22,137 nt of DNA from Betaproteobacteria bacterium (GTDB taxonomy: Bacteria > Pseudomonadota > Gammaproteobacteria > Burkholderiales > SG8-39). Shown piece after piece: positions 15,195 to 22,137 of the stretch. Below the pieces are notes generated by a model. That model was not told the DNA's origin. It did no database searches and saw only the letters and a program-made list of their open reading frames with translations. The stretch spans positions 1 through 22,137 of the forward strand of contig CANIIN010000003.1 of assembly GCA_947467405.1 (NCBI GenBank), given 5' to 3'. Positions within the stretch are counted from its first letter, which is position 1, and each line of letters starts with the position of its first letter. The translations under genes and the position numbers were made by a program.

Positions 15195-15399
15195 CGGTTT
15201 CGCTAACCAACACCAGCGCTGCCGGGGGCTCTGACGGCGCCAATCACGTTGTCGCGAAATCAGCGTCGCGCGCGCCGGCAAGGCTGACCCCAGAGACAAT
15301 TCTGTTACATTTGCCGCATTCTTTCGCCTCGTGCCGCAGATGGCGCCGGACGGCCTCCCGCATATCGTTCCCACCGGATTTCCAAGCCAACCCCTCTCC

Positions 15400-16962
15400 A
15401 TGCTTCGCCTGTTTCGACTGATACGGATCTTTTCCGTCGCGCGGCGCTTCGGGCTGGATGAGTTCGCGCTGTCGGCCGGCGACAGCCGCTGGGTCGTCGC
15501 ACTGCGCGTGCTGGCCTCCCTCGGCGGAGCCGAACGATTGCGGGCGCCGCGCGGCGAAAGGCTGCGCCGGGCACTGGAAACGCTGGGGCCGATCTTCGTC
15601 AAGTTCGGGCAGGTGCTGTCCACGCGGCGCGATCTGCTGCCGACCGATATCGCCGACGAACTGGCCAAGCTGCAGGACCAGGTGCCGCCGTTCCCGTCGT
15701 CCCAGGCACGCGAGGAAATCGAGAAGGCCTTCGGCCGCAAGGTCGAAGAGGTCTACGCGCAGTTCGACGCCGACCCGGTGGCCAGCGCATCCATCGCCCA
15801 GGTTCATTTCGCCGTCCTGCCGGGCATAGGCAATGCACCGGGCACCGAAGTGGCCGTGAAGATCCTGCGTCCCGGCATGGCGCCGGTCATCGCGCGCGAT
15901 CTGGCCCTGCTCGACACGGCCGCGCTGCTGATCGAAACCTTGTGGGCTGACGGCAAGCGCCTGAAGCCGCGCGAGGTGGTGGCCGAGTTCGCGCGCCACC
16001 TGCATGACGAACTCGACCTGATGCGCGAGGCCGCCAACTCCAGCCAGTTGCGGCGCAATTTCGACCGCTCGCCGCTGCTGGTGGTGCCGGAAATCCATTG
16101 GGACTTCTGCACCACCACCGTCATGACCATGCAGCGCATGCACGGTCTGCCGATCAGCCAGATCGACAAACTGCGCGAAGCCGGCGTCGATATCCCGGCG
16201 TTAGCACGCTCCGGGGTGGAGATTTTCTTCACGCAGGTGTTCCGGGACGGCTTCTTCCATGCCGACATGCATCCCGGCAACATCCTGGTTTCCACGGCCG
16301 AGTCGGACCGGGGCCGTTACATCGCACTCGATTTCGGCATCATGGGCACGCTGAACGAGATCGACAAAAGTTACCTGGCGCAGAATTTCCTCGCCTTCTT
16401 CAACCGCGACTACAAGCGCGTCGCGGAAGTGCATCTCGAATCAGGCTGGGTGCCGGCCGCGACACGCGTGGATGAACTCGAGAGCGCCATTCGCGCGGTC
16501 TGCGAACCGATCTTCGACCGTCCCCTGCGCGAGATCAAGTTCGGCCACGTGCTGTTGCGCCTGTTCCAGACGTCGCGTCGCTTCGGTGTGGAAATCCAGC
16601 CGCAACTGGTCATGCTGCAGAAGACCCTGCTCAACATCGAAGGCCTGGGCCGTGAACTCGACCCGGAGCTCGATTTGTGGAAAACCGCCAAGCCCTATCT
16701 GGAACGCTGGATGAAGGACCAGATCGGCTGGCGCGGCATGCTGCGCAACCTGCAGCACGAAGCGCCGCGCTGGGCCTCCCTGTTGCCGCAGTTGCCGCGA
16801 TTGGCGCATCGCGCACTGGCTGACGACACGCTGACCGATCTGAACCGTTCAGTGCAGCAACTGCTGGTCGAACAACGGCGCCACAACCGCCTCCTGGGCG
16901 TTCTGGTGGCCCTGGCCGGTGCTCTCGTGCTGTGGCAGACGGCGCTGCTGTTCGTGTTCTGA
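15400..16962 (+). CDS. ubiB: Ubiquinone biosynthesis atypical kinase/ATPase UbiB
   Basis: A 520-residue ABC1/ADCK/UbiB-family protein kinase-like ATPase needed for ubiquinone synthesis, acting at the inner membrane. It is colinear with E. coli UbiB: the KFGQ motif at 68-71 (FVKFGQVLSTRRDLLP), the alanine-rich loop ASASIAQVH at 128-136, VAVKILRPG with the nucleotide-site Lys near 154, catalytic-loop ADMHPGN at 288-294, the metal-binding DFG at 311-313, and WVP, EIKFGHVLLRLFQTSRRF and DLWKTAKPYLERW downstream. A hydrophobic C-terminal tail (LLGVLVALAGALVLWQTALLFVF) is a membrane anchor. ATG 15400 matches the family N terminus (LFRLIRIF); GTG 15331 would add 23 unmatched residues. The 205-base gap after ubiJ holds no gene, so it may have its own promoter. 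Confidence 0.96.
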   Translation: MLRLFRLIRIFSVARRFGLDEFALSAGDSRWVVALRVLASLGGAERLRAPRGERLRRALETLGPIFVKFGQVLSTRRDLLPTDIADELAKLQDQVPPFPSSQAREEIEKAFGRKVEEVYAQFDADPVASASIAQVHFAVLPGIGNAPGTEVAVKILRPGMAPVIARDLALLDTAALLIETLWADGKRLKPREVVAEFARHLHDELDLMREAANSSQLRRNFDRSPLLVVPEIHWDFCTTTVMTMQRMHGLPISQIDKLREAGVDIPALARSGVEIFFTQVFRDGFFHADMHPGNILVSTAESDRGRYIALDFGIMGTLNEIDKSYLAQNFLAFFNRDYKRVAEVHLESGWVPAATRVDELESAIRAVCEPIFDRPLREIKFGHVLLRLFQTSRRFGVEIQPQLVMLQKTLLNIEGLGRELDPELDLWKTAKPYLERWMKDQIGWRGMLRNLQHEAPRWASLLPQLPRLAHRALADDTLTDLNRSVQQLLVEQRRHNRLLGVLVALAGALVLWQTALLFVF

Positions 16963-16976
16963 GCGCAGCGCGCATG

Positions 16977-17006
16977 CTCGCACGCTCACGATGCGAGGCT
17001 GTTTTT
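16977..17006 (+). terminator. Intrinsic terminator candidate after ubiB
   Basis: A perfect 6-bp stem CTCGCA/TGCGAG (16977-16982, 16992-16997) with a 9-base loop is followed after four bases by TTTTT (17002-17006). It starts 15 bases after the ubiB stop, marking a likely end of the ubi transcript. Confidence 0.45.
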
Positions 17007-17108
17007 CACCGCGGCATGACGGACGCAGGCTAGAATTCCGGTCGTCACGAAAGTATCCTCGCTCACTGCCCACCATTCACAACAGCTTCCGCGCTACGAG
17101 GCCCCTCC

Positions 17109-18590
17109 ATGCTGCTCTGGTTCGTCATCATCTACTGGATCATTTCCGTCGGCATCGGTCTGTGGGCCGGCAAGCTGGTCAAGAACTCCAAGGACTTTGC
17201 CGTCGCCGGTCGCGCATTGCCGATGTACGTGGTCACCGCCACCGTCTTTGCCACCTGGTTCGGCGCGGAAACCGTCCTCGGCATCCCGGCCACCTTCCTC
17301 AAGGAAGGCCTGGGCGGCGTGGTGGCCGATCCGTTCGGTTCATCCATGTGCCTGATCCTGGTCGGACTGTTCTTCGCTCGCCCGCTGTACCGCATGAACC
17401 TGTTGACCATCGGCGACTACTATCGCGCCAAGTACGGCCCCGTGGTGGAAGCCCTGACTTCGATCTGCATCGTGCTGTCCTACCTTGGCTGGGTTGCGGC
17501 GCAGATCACCGCGCTGGGCCTGGTCTTCAACGTCGTGTCGGGCGGCGAGATGTCGCGCGAAACCGGCATGATCGTCGGCGCCGGCACGGTGCTGATCTAC
17601 ACCATGTGGGGCGGCATGTGGTCGGTAGCCATCACCGATTTCATCCAGATGATCATCATCGTGGTCGGCATGCTGTACATCGGCTGGGATGTCAGCCAGC
17701 TGGCCGGCGGGGTCGGTACAGTGGTGCAGCACGCCATCGACTCGGACAAGTTCTCGTCCTTCATTCCTGATGCCACGCTGGCCGGCATCCTGGGCTTCAT
17801 CGCGGCGGCGGTGACCATGATGCTGGGTTCGATTCCGCAGCAGGACGTGTTCCAGCGCGTGGCATCCTCCAAGGACGAGCGCACCGCCGGCCGGGCATCG
17901 ATCCTGGGCGGCTCGCTGTATTTCGTGTTCGCCTTCATTCCCATGTTCCTGGCCTATTCGGCCACGCTCATCGATCCGGCCATGGTCAAGGGCCTGCTGC
18001 ACTCCGATAGTGATTCCCAGCTCATTCTGCCGACCCTGATCCTGTCGCACGCGCCCCTGTTCGCCCAGATCATGTTCTTCGGCGCGCTGCTGTCGGCCAT
18101 CAAGAGCTGCGCCAGCGCCACGCTGCTGGCGCCCTCGGTGACGTTCACCGAAAACATCCTCAAGCCCGCCTTCAAGCACATGAGCGACAAGCAGCTGCTG
18201 CGCCTGATGCGCATCGTCGTGGTGTGCTTCACGGCCATGGTCACGCTGTTCGCGCTGAACTCGAACCTGTCGATCTACAAGATGGTCGAAAATGCCTACA
18301 AGATCACGCTGGTATCGGCTTTCGTGCCACTGGCGTTCGGCCTGTACTGGAAACCGGCCAACCAGATCGGCGCTTTGGCCGCCATTTTCCTCGGCCTCGG
18401 CACCTGGATAGGGCTGGAGATCGTCGCGCCGGACGCCGTCTGCCCGCCGCAACTGGCCGGCCTGCTTGTCGCGCTGACCGGCATGATCGTGGGCTCGCTC
18501 CTGACGCGCGGCCGCACACGTCATGTCGATCTGCCGCACCAGCACGACCATCAGGACCACGCGGCACAGCATGGCCACGCCCGAAACTGA
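17109..18590 (+). CDS. Sodium:solute symporter family protein
   Basis: A 493-residue polytopic inner-membrane protein with about 13 hydrophobic segments, of the SSS family (proline/pantothenate/solute:Na+ symporters). Supporting features are the N-terminal DFAVAGRALPMYVVTATVFATWFGAETVLGIP segment (gliding motif of the family around TM2), the TIGDYYRAKYG loop, and the long loop with GSIPQQDVFQRVASSKDERTAGRASILGG, where SSS proteins carry a conserved QR segment. The substrate is unknown. The C-terminal cytoplasmic tail is His-rich (seven His in the last 23 residues), which is unusual and could bind metal. ATG 17109 has GAGG 7-8 nt upstream. A TAGAAT at 17031-17036 may be its -10 box, but no good -35 is paired with it. 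It stands alone between terminator candidates and glmU. Confidence 0.88.
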   Translation: MLLWFVIIYWIISVGIGLWAGKLVKNSKDFAVAGRALPMYVVTATVFATWFGAETVLGIPATFLKEGLGGVVADPFGSSMCLILVGLFFARPLYRMNLLTIGDYYRAKYGPVVEALTSICIVLSYLGWVAAQITALGLVFNVVSGGEMSRETGMIVGAGTVLIYTMWGGMWSVAITDFIQMIIIVVGMLYIGWDVSQLAGGVGTVVQHAIDSDKFSSFIPDATLAGILGFIAAAVTMMLGSIPQQDVFQRVASSKDERTAGRASILGGSLYFVFAFIPMFLAYSATLIDPAMVKGLLHSDSDSQLILPTLILSHAPLFAQIMFFGALLSAIKSCASATLLAPSVTFTENILKPAFKHMSDKQLLRLMRIVVVCFTAMVTLFALNSNLSIYKMVENAYKITLVSAFVPLAFGLYWKPANQIGALAAIFLGLGTWIGLEIVAPDAVCPPQLAGLLVALTGMIVGSLLTRGRTRHVDLPHQHDHQDHAAQHGHARN

Positions 18591-18687
18591 CGCCTGATCG
18601 GTCCGGCTCCCCGAGTCCGGCGACGCACTGTTTTCAGTTGGCCGCACTCAAGGCGCGCAGCGGCCCGTTTCACCACAGAGGCCGGTG

Positions 18688-18693
18688 TAGAAT
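18688..18693 (+). promoter_or_regulatory. Candidate -10 box abutting the glmU start
   Basis: TAGAAT matches the -10 consensus at five of six and ends 6 bases before ATG 18700. Transcription from it would begin at or next to the start codon. The -35 region (around 18665-18671) is weak, and no Shine-Dalgarno sequence lies between. Confidence 0.35.
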
Positions 18694-18699
18694 TCCCCC

Positions 18700-20079
18700 A
18701 TGAGTCTCAACGTCGTCATCCTCGCAGCGGGACAGGGCAAGCGCATGCGCTCGGACCTGCCCAAAGTCCTGCACCGCCTCGCCGGCCGCCCTCTGCTCGA
18801 CCATGTGCTGGGCGCAGCCCAGGCCCTCGAACCGGAATCCATCTGCGTGGTCTACGGCCATGGCGGCGAAGTCGTGCGTGACGCGCTGTCGGCGTCGGCC
18901 GGCGACAACGTCTCGTGGGTCAGCCAGGAACCGCAACTCGGCACCGGACACGCCGTCATGCAGGCGGTCGATCACCTGCGCGACGATGCACCGACCCTCG
19001 TGCTGTACGGCGATGTGCCCCTGACAAGGCTGGAAACCCTGCAACGCCTCATCGATGCCGCTCACGCGGCCAATGACGGAATGGGCGTGCTCACCGTAGT
19101 GATGAACGACGCCACCGGCTATGGCCGCATCGTGCGCGACCACGGCAAGGTGGTGCGCATCGTCGAGCAAAAGGACGCCACCGAGGCGGAGCGCGAAATC
19201 CGCGAGATCAACACCGGCATCATGATCATCCCTACGCCGAAGCTGAAGTCGTGGCTGGGGCGCCTGGGCAACGACAACGCGCAGCAGGAGTATTACCTCA
19301 CCGACATCGTGGCCCTCGCCGTCAGCGAAGGCGTCACCATATCCACCGCGCATCCCGATGCCGAGTGGGAAACGCTGGGCGTGAACAGCCGCGCGCAACT
19401 GGCCGAACTGGAGCGCATCCACCAGCGCGAAGTCGCCGAGCGCCTGCTCGAGGACGGCGTCACGCTGGCCGATCCGGCGCGCATCGACGTGCGCGGCTCG
19501 CTGGTGGCCGGCCGCGATTGCAGCATCGACGTGAACTGCGTGTTCGATGGCGAGGTGACGCTGGGCAACAACGTCAGCATCGGTCCGAACTGCGTGATCA
19601 AGAACGTGACCATCGCCTCGGGCACGCGCATCGAGGCCTTTTGCCACATGCAAGACGCCGAAATCGGCGAGCGCTGCAGGATCGGCCCGTACGCGCGCCT
19701 GCGCCCGGCCGCGGTGCTGGCCGAAGGCGTGCATATCGGCAACTTCGTCGAGGTCAAGAAGAGTTCCATCGGCGTCGGGTCGAAAGCCAACCACCTCGCC
19801 TACATCGGCGATGCCACCATCGGCAGGAACGTCAATGTCGGCGCCGGCACCATCACCTGCAACTACGACGGCGTCAACAAGCACCAGACCATCATCGAGG
19901 ACGACGCCTTCATCGGCTCGGACACGCAACTGGTCGCGCCGGTACGCGTCGGGCGCGGCGCCACGCTGGGCGCGGGCACCACGCTGACCAGAGACGCGCC
20001 AGCCGATCAGCTCACCATTTCGCGGTCGCTGCAGAAATCCGTCATCGGCTGGAAGCGGCCGGTGAAGATCAATAAGTAG
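18700..20079 (+). CDS. glmU: Bifunctional UDP-GlcNAc pyrophosphorylase / GlcN-1-P acetyltransferase GlmU
   Basis: A 459-residue cytoplasmic enzyme for the last two steps to UDP-GlcNAc: acetylation of glucosamine-1-phosphate, then uridylyl transfer. The N-terminal pyrophosphorylase domain (about 1-228) shows LAAGQGKRM (8-16) with Lys 22, QLGTGHAV (80-86) and metal-binding Asp 105 in YGDVPL; NTGIMI and the YYLTDIVALA segment follow. From about 250 the protein is a left-handed beta helix of hexapeptide repeats, with RLRP, the KKSSIG strand, NHLAYIGD and GAGTITCNYDGVNKH active-site segments. Length and order match E. coli GlmU (456). glmS follows after 94 bases on the same strand. There is no ribosome site upstream; a -10-like box abuts the ATG. 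Confidence 0.97.
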   Translation: MSLNVVILAAGQGKRMRSDLPKVLHRLAGRPLLDHVLGAAQALEPESICVVYGHGGEVVRDALSASAGDNVSWVSQEPQLGTGHAVMQAVDHLRDDAPTLVLYGDVPLTRLETLQRLIDAAHAANDGMGVLTVVMNDATGYGRIVRDHGKVVRIVEQKDATEAEREIREINTGIMIIPTPKLKSWLGRLGNDNAQQEYYLTDIVALAVSEGVTISTAHPDAEWETLGVNSRAQLAELERIHQREVAERLLEDGVTLADPARIDVRGSLVAGRDCSIDVNCVFDGEVTLGNNVSIGPNCVIKNVTIASGTRIEAFCHMQDAEIGERCRIGPYARLRPAAVLAEGVHIGNFVEVKKSSIGVGSKANHLAYIGDATIGRNVNVGAGTITCNYDGVNKHQTIIEDDAFIGSDTQLVAPVRVGRGATLGAGTTLTRDAPADQLTISRSLQKSVIGWKRPVKINK

Positions 20080-20094
20080 CCAGAGTCCGTTGTG

Positions 20095-20113
20095 GCGTCG
20101 CCGGCGGCGACGC
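20095..20113 (+). other. Strong hairpin between glmU and glmS
   Basis: GCGTCGCC and GGCGACGC form a perfect 8-bp GC-rich stem with a GGC loop, 16 bases after the glmU stop. No T-run follows, so it is not a classic terminator. It could stabilise the glmU 3' end or be an RNase processing site in a glmU-glmS message. Confidence 0.45.
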
Positions 20114-20173
20114 ACATCGCGGACGTCTCAACGCTCACAACACTCATAGCGGTCAATCGGGGTACCTTCAAAA

Positions 20174-22000
20174 ATGTGCGGCATCGTCGGCGCTATCGCC
20201 AAACGCAATGTTGTTCCCATCCTTCTCGAAGGCCTGAAGCGGCTCGAATACCGGGGCTATGACTCGGCCGGTCTGGCGGTGCTGAACGGCGGGCTGAAAC
20301 GCATTCGTTCCACCGGCCGCGTGGCCGAACTCGAAAAGCTCTGTCAGGCGCAGGCCGTCACCGGCGACATCGGCATCGCGCACACGCGCTGGGCCACGCA
20401 CGGCGTGCCTTCCGAAAAGAACGCCCATCCGCATGTCTCGGGCGGCGTGTCGGTGGTGCACAACGGCATCATCGAGAACCACGAAGAGATGCGCCACAAG
20501 CTGCGCGCCAAGGGTTACGAGTTCGTGTCCGACACCGACACCGAGGTCATCGCCCACCTCGTGCATTCCAACCTGCAGGGCGGGGCAGACCTGCTCGATG
20601 CCGTCAGGAAGAGCGTCGCCGACCTGATCGGCGCCTACGCCATCGCCGTCGTGTCGGACGCCGACAAGCACCGCCTGATCGTGGCGCGCCACGGCGCGCC
20701 GCTGCTCTTGGGCCTGGGCGACGGCGAGAATTTTGCTGCCTGCGACACCTCGGCCCTCATCCAGGTCACGCAGCGCGTCATCTATCTCGAAGACGGCGAC
20801 GTGGCGGAAATCTCGCTGGCCGGCGTGAAGATCATCGACGCCAAGGGCAACGCCATCCACCGCCCGGTGCACGTTTCGCAACTGACTGCGGCGGCCGTGG
20901 AGCTCGGCCAGTACCGCCACTACATGCAGAAGGAAATCTTCGAGCAGCCCATGGCCGTGGCCAACACGCTCGAGATGGTGACCGGCGCGCGGTCGATTTC
21001 GCCGCAGCTGTTCGGCGCCGACGCGGAGCGCATCTTCAAGGATGTCGACTCGGTGCTCATCCTCGCCTGCGGCACCAGCTATCACGCGGGCATGGTGGCG
21101 CGTTACTGGCTGGAAGGTTTTGCCGGCATCCGCTGCAACGTCGAGATCGCCAGCGAATACCGCTATCGCGACTCGGTGCCCAATCCGAAGGAACTGGTCA
21201 TCACCATTTCGCAATCGGGCGAAACCGCCGACACGCTGGCCGGCCTGCAGCACGCCAAGTCCATCGGCCACCAGTACTCGCTATCGATCTGCAACGTGCC
21301 GGAATCGGCGCTGGTGCGCGCCTCCGAACTGCGCTTTCTCACCCGCGCCGGCCCGGAAATCGGCGTCGCATCGACCAAGGCCTTCACCACGCAGCTGGCG
21401 GCACTGGCGCTGCTGACCATGGTGCTGGCCAAGATGCGCGGCCGCCTGTCGCGCGAACGCGAAGAAGAACTGCTGCACGCCCTGCGCCACCTGCCGGTGG
21501 CGCTGCAAAGCGTGCTGCACGTCGAACCGCAGATCAAGATGTGGGCGGAGAAGTTCGCGCAGCGCCACCACGCGCTGTTCCTGGGCCGCGGCATCCACTA
21601 CCCGATCGCCATGGAAGGCGCGCTGAAGCTGAAGGAAATCTCCTACATCCACGCCGAAGCGTATGCGGCCGGCGAACTGAAGCACGGCCCGCTGGCGCTG
21701 GTGGACAAGGACATGCCGGTCATCGCCATAGCCCCCAAGGATGCGCTGATCGAGAAACTGAAGTCCAATCTGCAGGAAGTGAAGGCCCGCGGCGGCGAAC
21801 TGCATGTGCTGGCCGACCAGGACACCAAACTCACCGACAGCGAAGGCGTGCACATCATCCGCATGCCCGACCACGCCGGCCTGCTCTCCCCCATCCTGCA
21901 CACCATACCGCTGCAACTGCTGGCCTATCACGCAGCGCTGGAGCGGGGCAATGACGTGGATAAGCCGAGGAACCTGGCGAAGTCCGTCACGGTGGAATAG
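20174..22000 (+). CDS. glmS: Glutamine--fructose-6-phosphate aminotransferase (isomerizing) GlmS
   Basis: A 608-residue cytoplasmic enzyme that makes glucosamine-6-phosphate from fructose-6-phosphate and glutamine, the entry step of amino-sugar synthesis. The N-terminal glutaminase domain begins with catalytic Cys 2 (MCGIVGA), then LEYRGYDSAG, HTRWATHG, HNGIIENHEE and the SDTDTEV block. Two SIS isomerase domains follow (about 290-425 and 460-600), with ACGTSYHAG, SQSGETADTLAG, GPEIGVASTKAFTTQ and GRGIHYPIAMEGALKLKEISYIHAEAY. The end, DKPRNLAKSVTVE, is the conserved C-terminal tail lining the ammonia channel. Length matches E. coli GlmS (609). No glmS ribozyme is seen, as expected outside Gram-positives. 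ATG 20174 is fixed because Met removal must expose Cys; the GGGG ribosome-site candidate is 12 nt upstream and weak. Confidence 0.98.
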   Translation: MCGIVGAIAKRNVVPILLEGLKRLEYRGYDSAGLAVLNGGLKRIRSTGRVAELEKLCQAQAVTGDIGIAHTRWATHGVPSEKNAHPHVSGGVSVVHNGIIENHEEMRHKLRAKGYEFVSDTDTEVIAHLVHSNLQGGADLLDAVRKSVADLIGAYAIAVVSDADKHRLIVARHGAPLLLGLGDGENFAACDTSALIQVTQRVIYLEDGDVAEISLAGVKIIDAKGNAIHRPVHVSQLTAAAVELGQYRHYMQKEIFEQPMAVANTLEMVTGARSISPQLFGADAERIFKDVDSVLILACGTSYHAGMVARYWLEGFAGIRCNVEIASEYRYRDSVPNPKELVITISQSGETADTLAGLQHAKSIGHQYSLSICNVPESALVRASELRFLTRAGPEIGVASTKAFTTQLAALALLTMVLAKMRGRLSREREEELLHALRHLPVALQSVLHVEPQIKMWAEKFAQRHHALFLGRGIHYPIAMEGALKLKEISYIHAEAYAAGELKHGPLALVDKDMPVIAIAPKDALIEKLKSNLQEVKARGGELHVLADQDTKLTDSEGVHIIRMPDHAGLLSPILHTIPLQLLAYHAALERGNDVDKPRNLAKSVTVE

Positions 22001-22137
22001 TCCCGGTGGGACCTCTGCCGGAGAACCCCGGCAGTGGTGAACCAAAGCACCTCAGTCTTTGCTCAGATCCACTGACGCTGAACATCCGTCCACTGAGTCC
22101 CTACCACAACAAACTGTTTCACTCAGTTCAGTCGCTC
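22001..22137 (+). other. Non-coding tail after glmS with hairpins
   Basis: TCCC/GGGA (22001-22011) and a perfect 7-bp stem CTGCCGG/CCGGCAG (22015-22021, 22028-22034) follow the glmS stop within 34 bases. They probably mark its transcript end, though no T-run follows the second stem. The rest, to the window edge, shows no ORF, only a loosely repeated TCCACTGA motif (near 22068 and 22089). Confidence 0.45.

Noticed and set aside
17031..17036. TAGAAT as a full promoter for the symporter gene
   Set aside because: No acceptable -35 hexamer lies 16-18 bases upstream, so it is only mentioned in the gene entry.
18670..20115. A 481-codon minus-strand ORF opposite glmU
   Set aside because: Same shadow effect over a complete, unmistakable glmU; no motif and no ribosome site of its own.
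20080..20173. A glmS ribozyme or riboswitch before glmS
   Set aside because: The gap is only 94 bases and holds one simple hairpin, without the ribozyme's multi-helix core.
1..22137. A defence, toxin-antitoxin, phage or CRISPR system
   Set aside because: No nuclease, transposase, phage or repeat-spacer structure was found; the genes are mostly core metabolism and regulation.

Overview
This is a GC-rich, chromosomal-looking window from a proteobacterium. The gene content and order (DUF3683 FAD/Fe-S dehydrogenase, HIT protein, PhoB/PhoR, DUF971-ubiE-Tim44-ubiJ-ubiB, glmU-glmS) suggest a betaproteobacterium, most likely of the Rhodocyclales or a close relative. That assignment rests on recalled family resemblance and synteny, not on a search. 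No rRNA, tRNA, CRISPR array, transposase or phage gene was found. Long ORFs opposite the real genes are codon-bias shadows and are left out.

Layout. Bases 1-393 are a gene-free leader ending in an IS-like inverted-repeat element (235-367) that abuts the first gene. From 394 to 6034, on the plus strand, come a 1290-residue FAD-linked dehydrogenase fused to Fe-S and cysteine-rich modules, an MFS transporter with an abnormal start region, and a HIT protein. Bases 6044-9624 hold two tandem diverged paralogues, each ending in a PilZ-like DxSxxG motif. The second ends inside phoR, which is convergent. phoR and phoB (9591-11787) lie on the minus strand behind a four-half-site Pho box array. From 11986 the plus strand carries the ubiquinone cluster: DUF971, ubiE, a Tim44-like membrane protein, ubiJ and ubiB. 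It is followed by a sodium:solute symporter and by glmU and glmS for UDP-GlcNAc supply. The last 137 bases hold only hairpins.

How the genes relate. UbiE, UbiJ and UbiB act in aerobic ubiquinone synthesis, and the large dehydrogenase is a plausible quinone-linked electron donor. GlmS and GlmU make and activate amino sugar for peptidoglycan and LPS. PhoB/PhoR is the phosphate-starvation switch and appears autoregulated. The paralogue pair may sense cyclic di-GMP, but that is inference from a short motif.

The least ordinary features are in the gaps: a roughly 61-bp dispersed repeat present in opposite orientations at 7691-7751 and 12605-12665, a related 13-base core at 301-313, and GC hairpins with changed but still complementary stems and a shared TTGACCC flank. 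Other points of interest are the start of the MFS gene and the paralogue pair.
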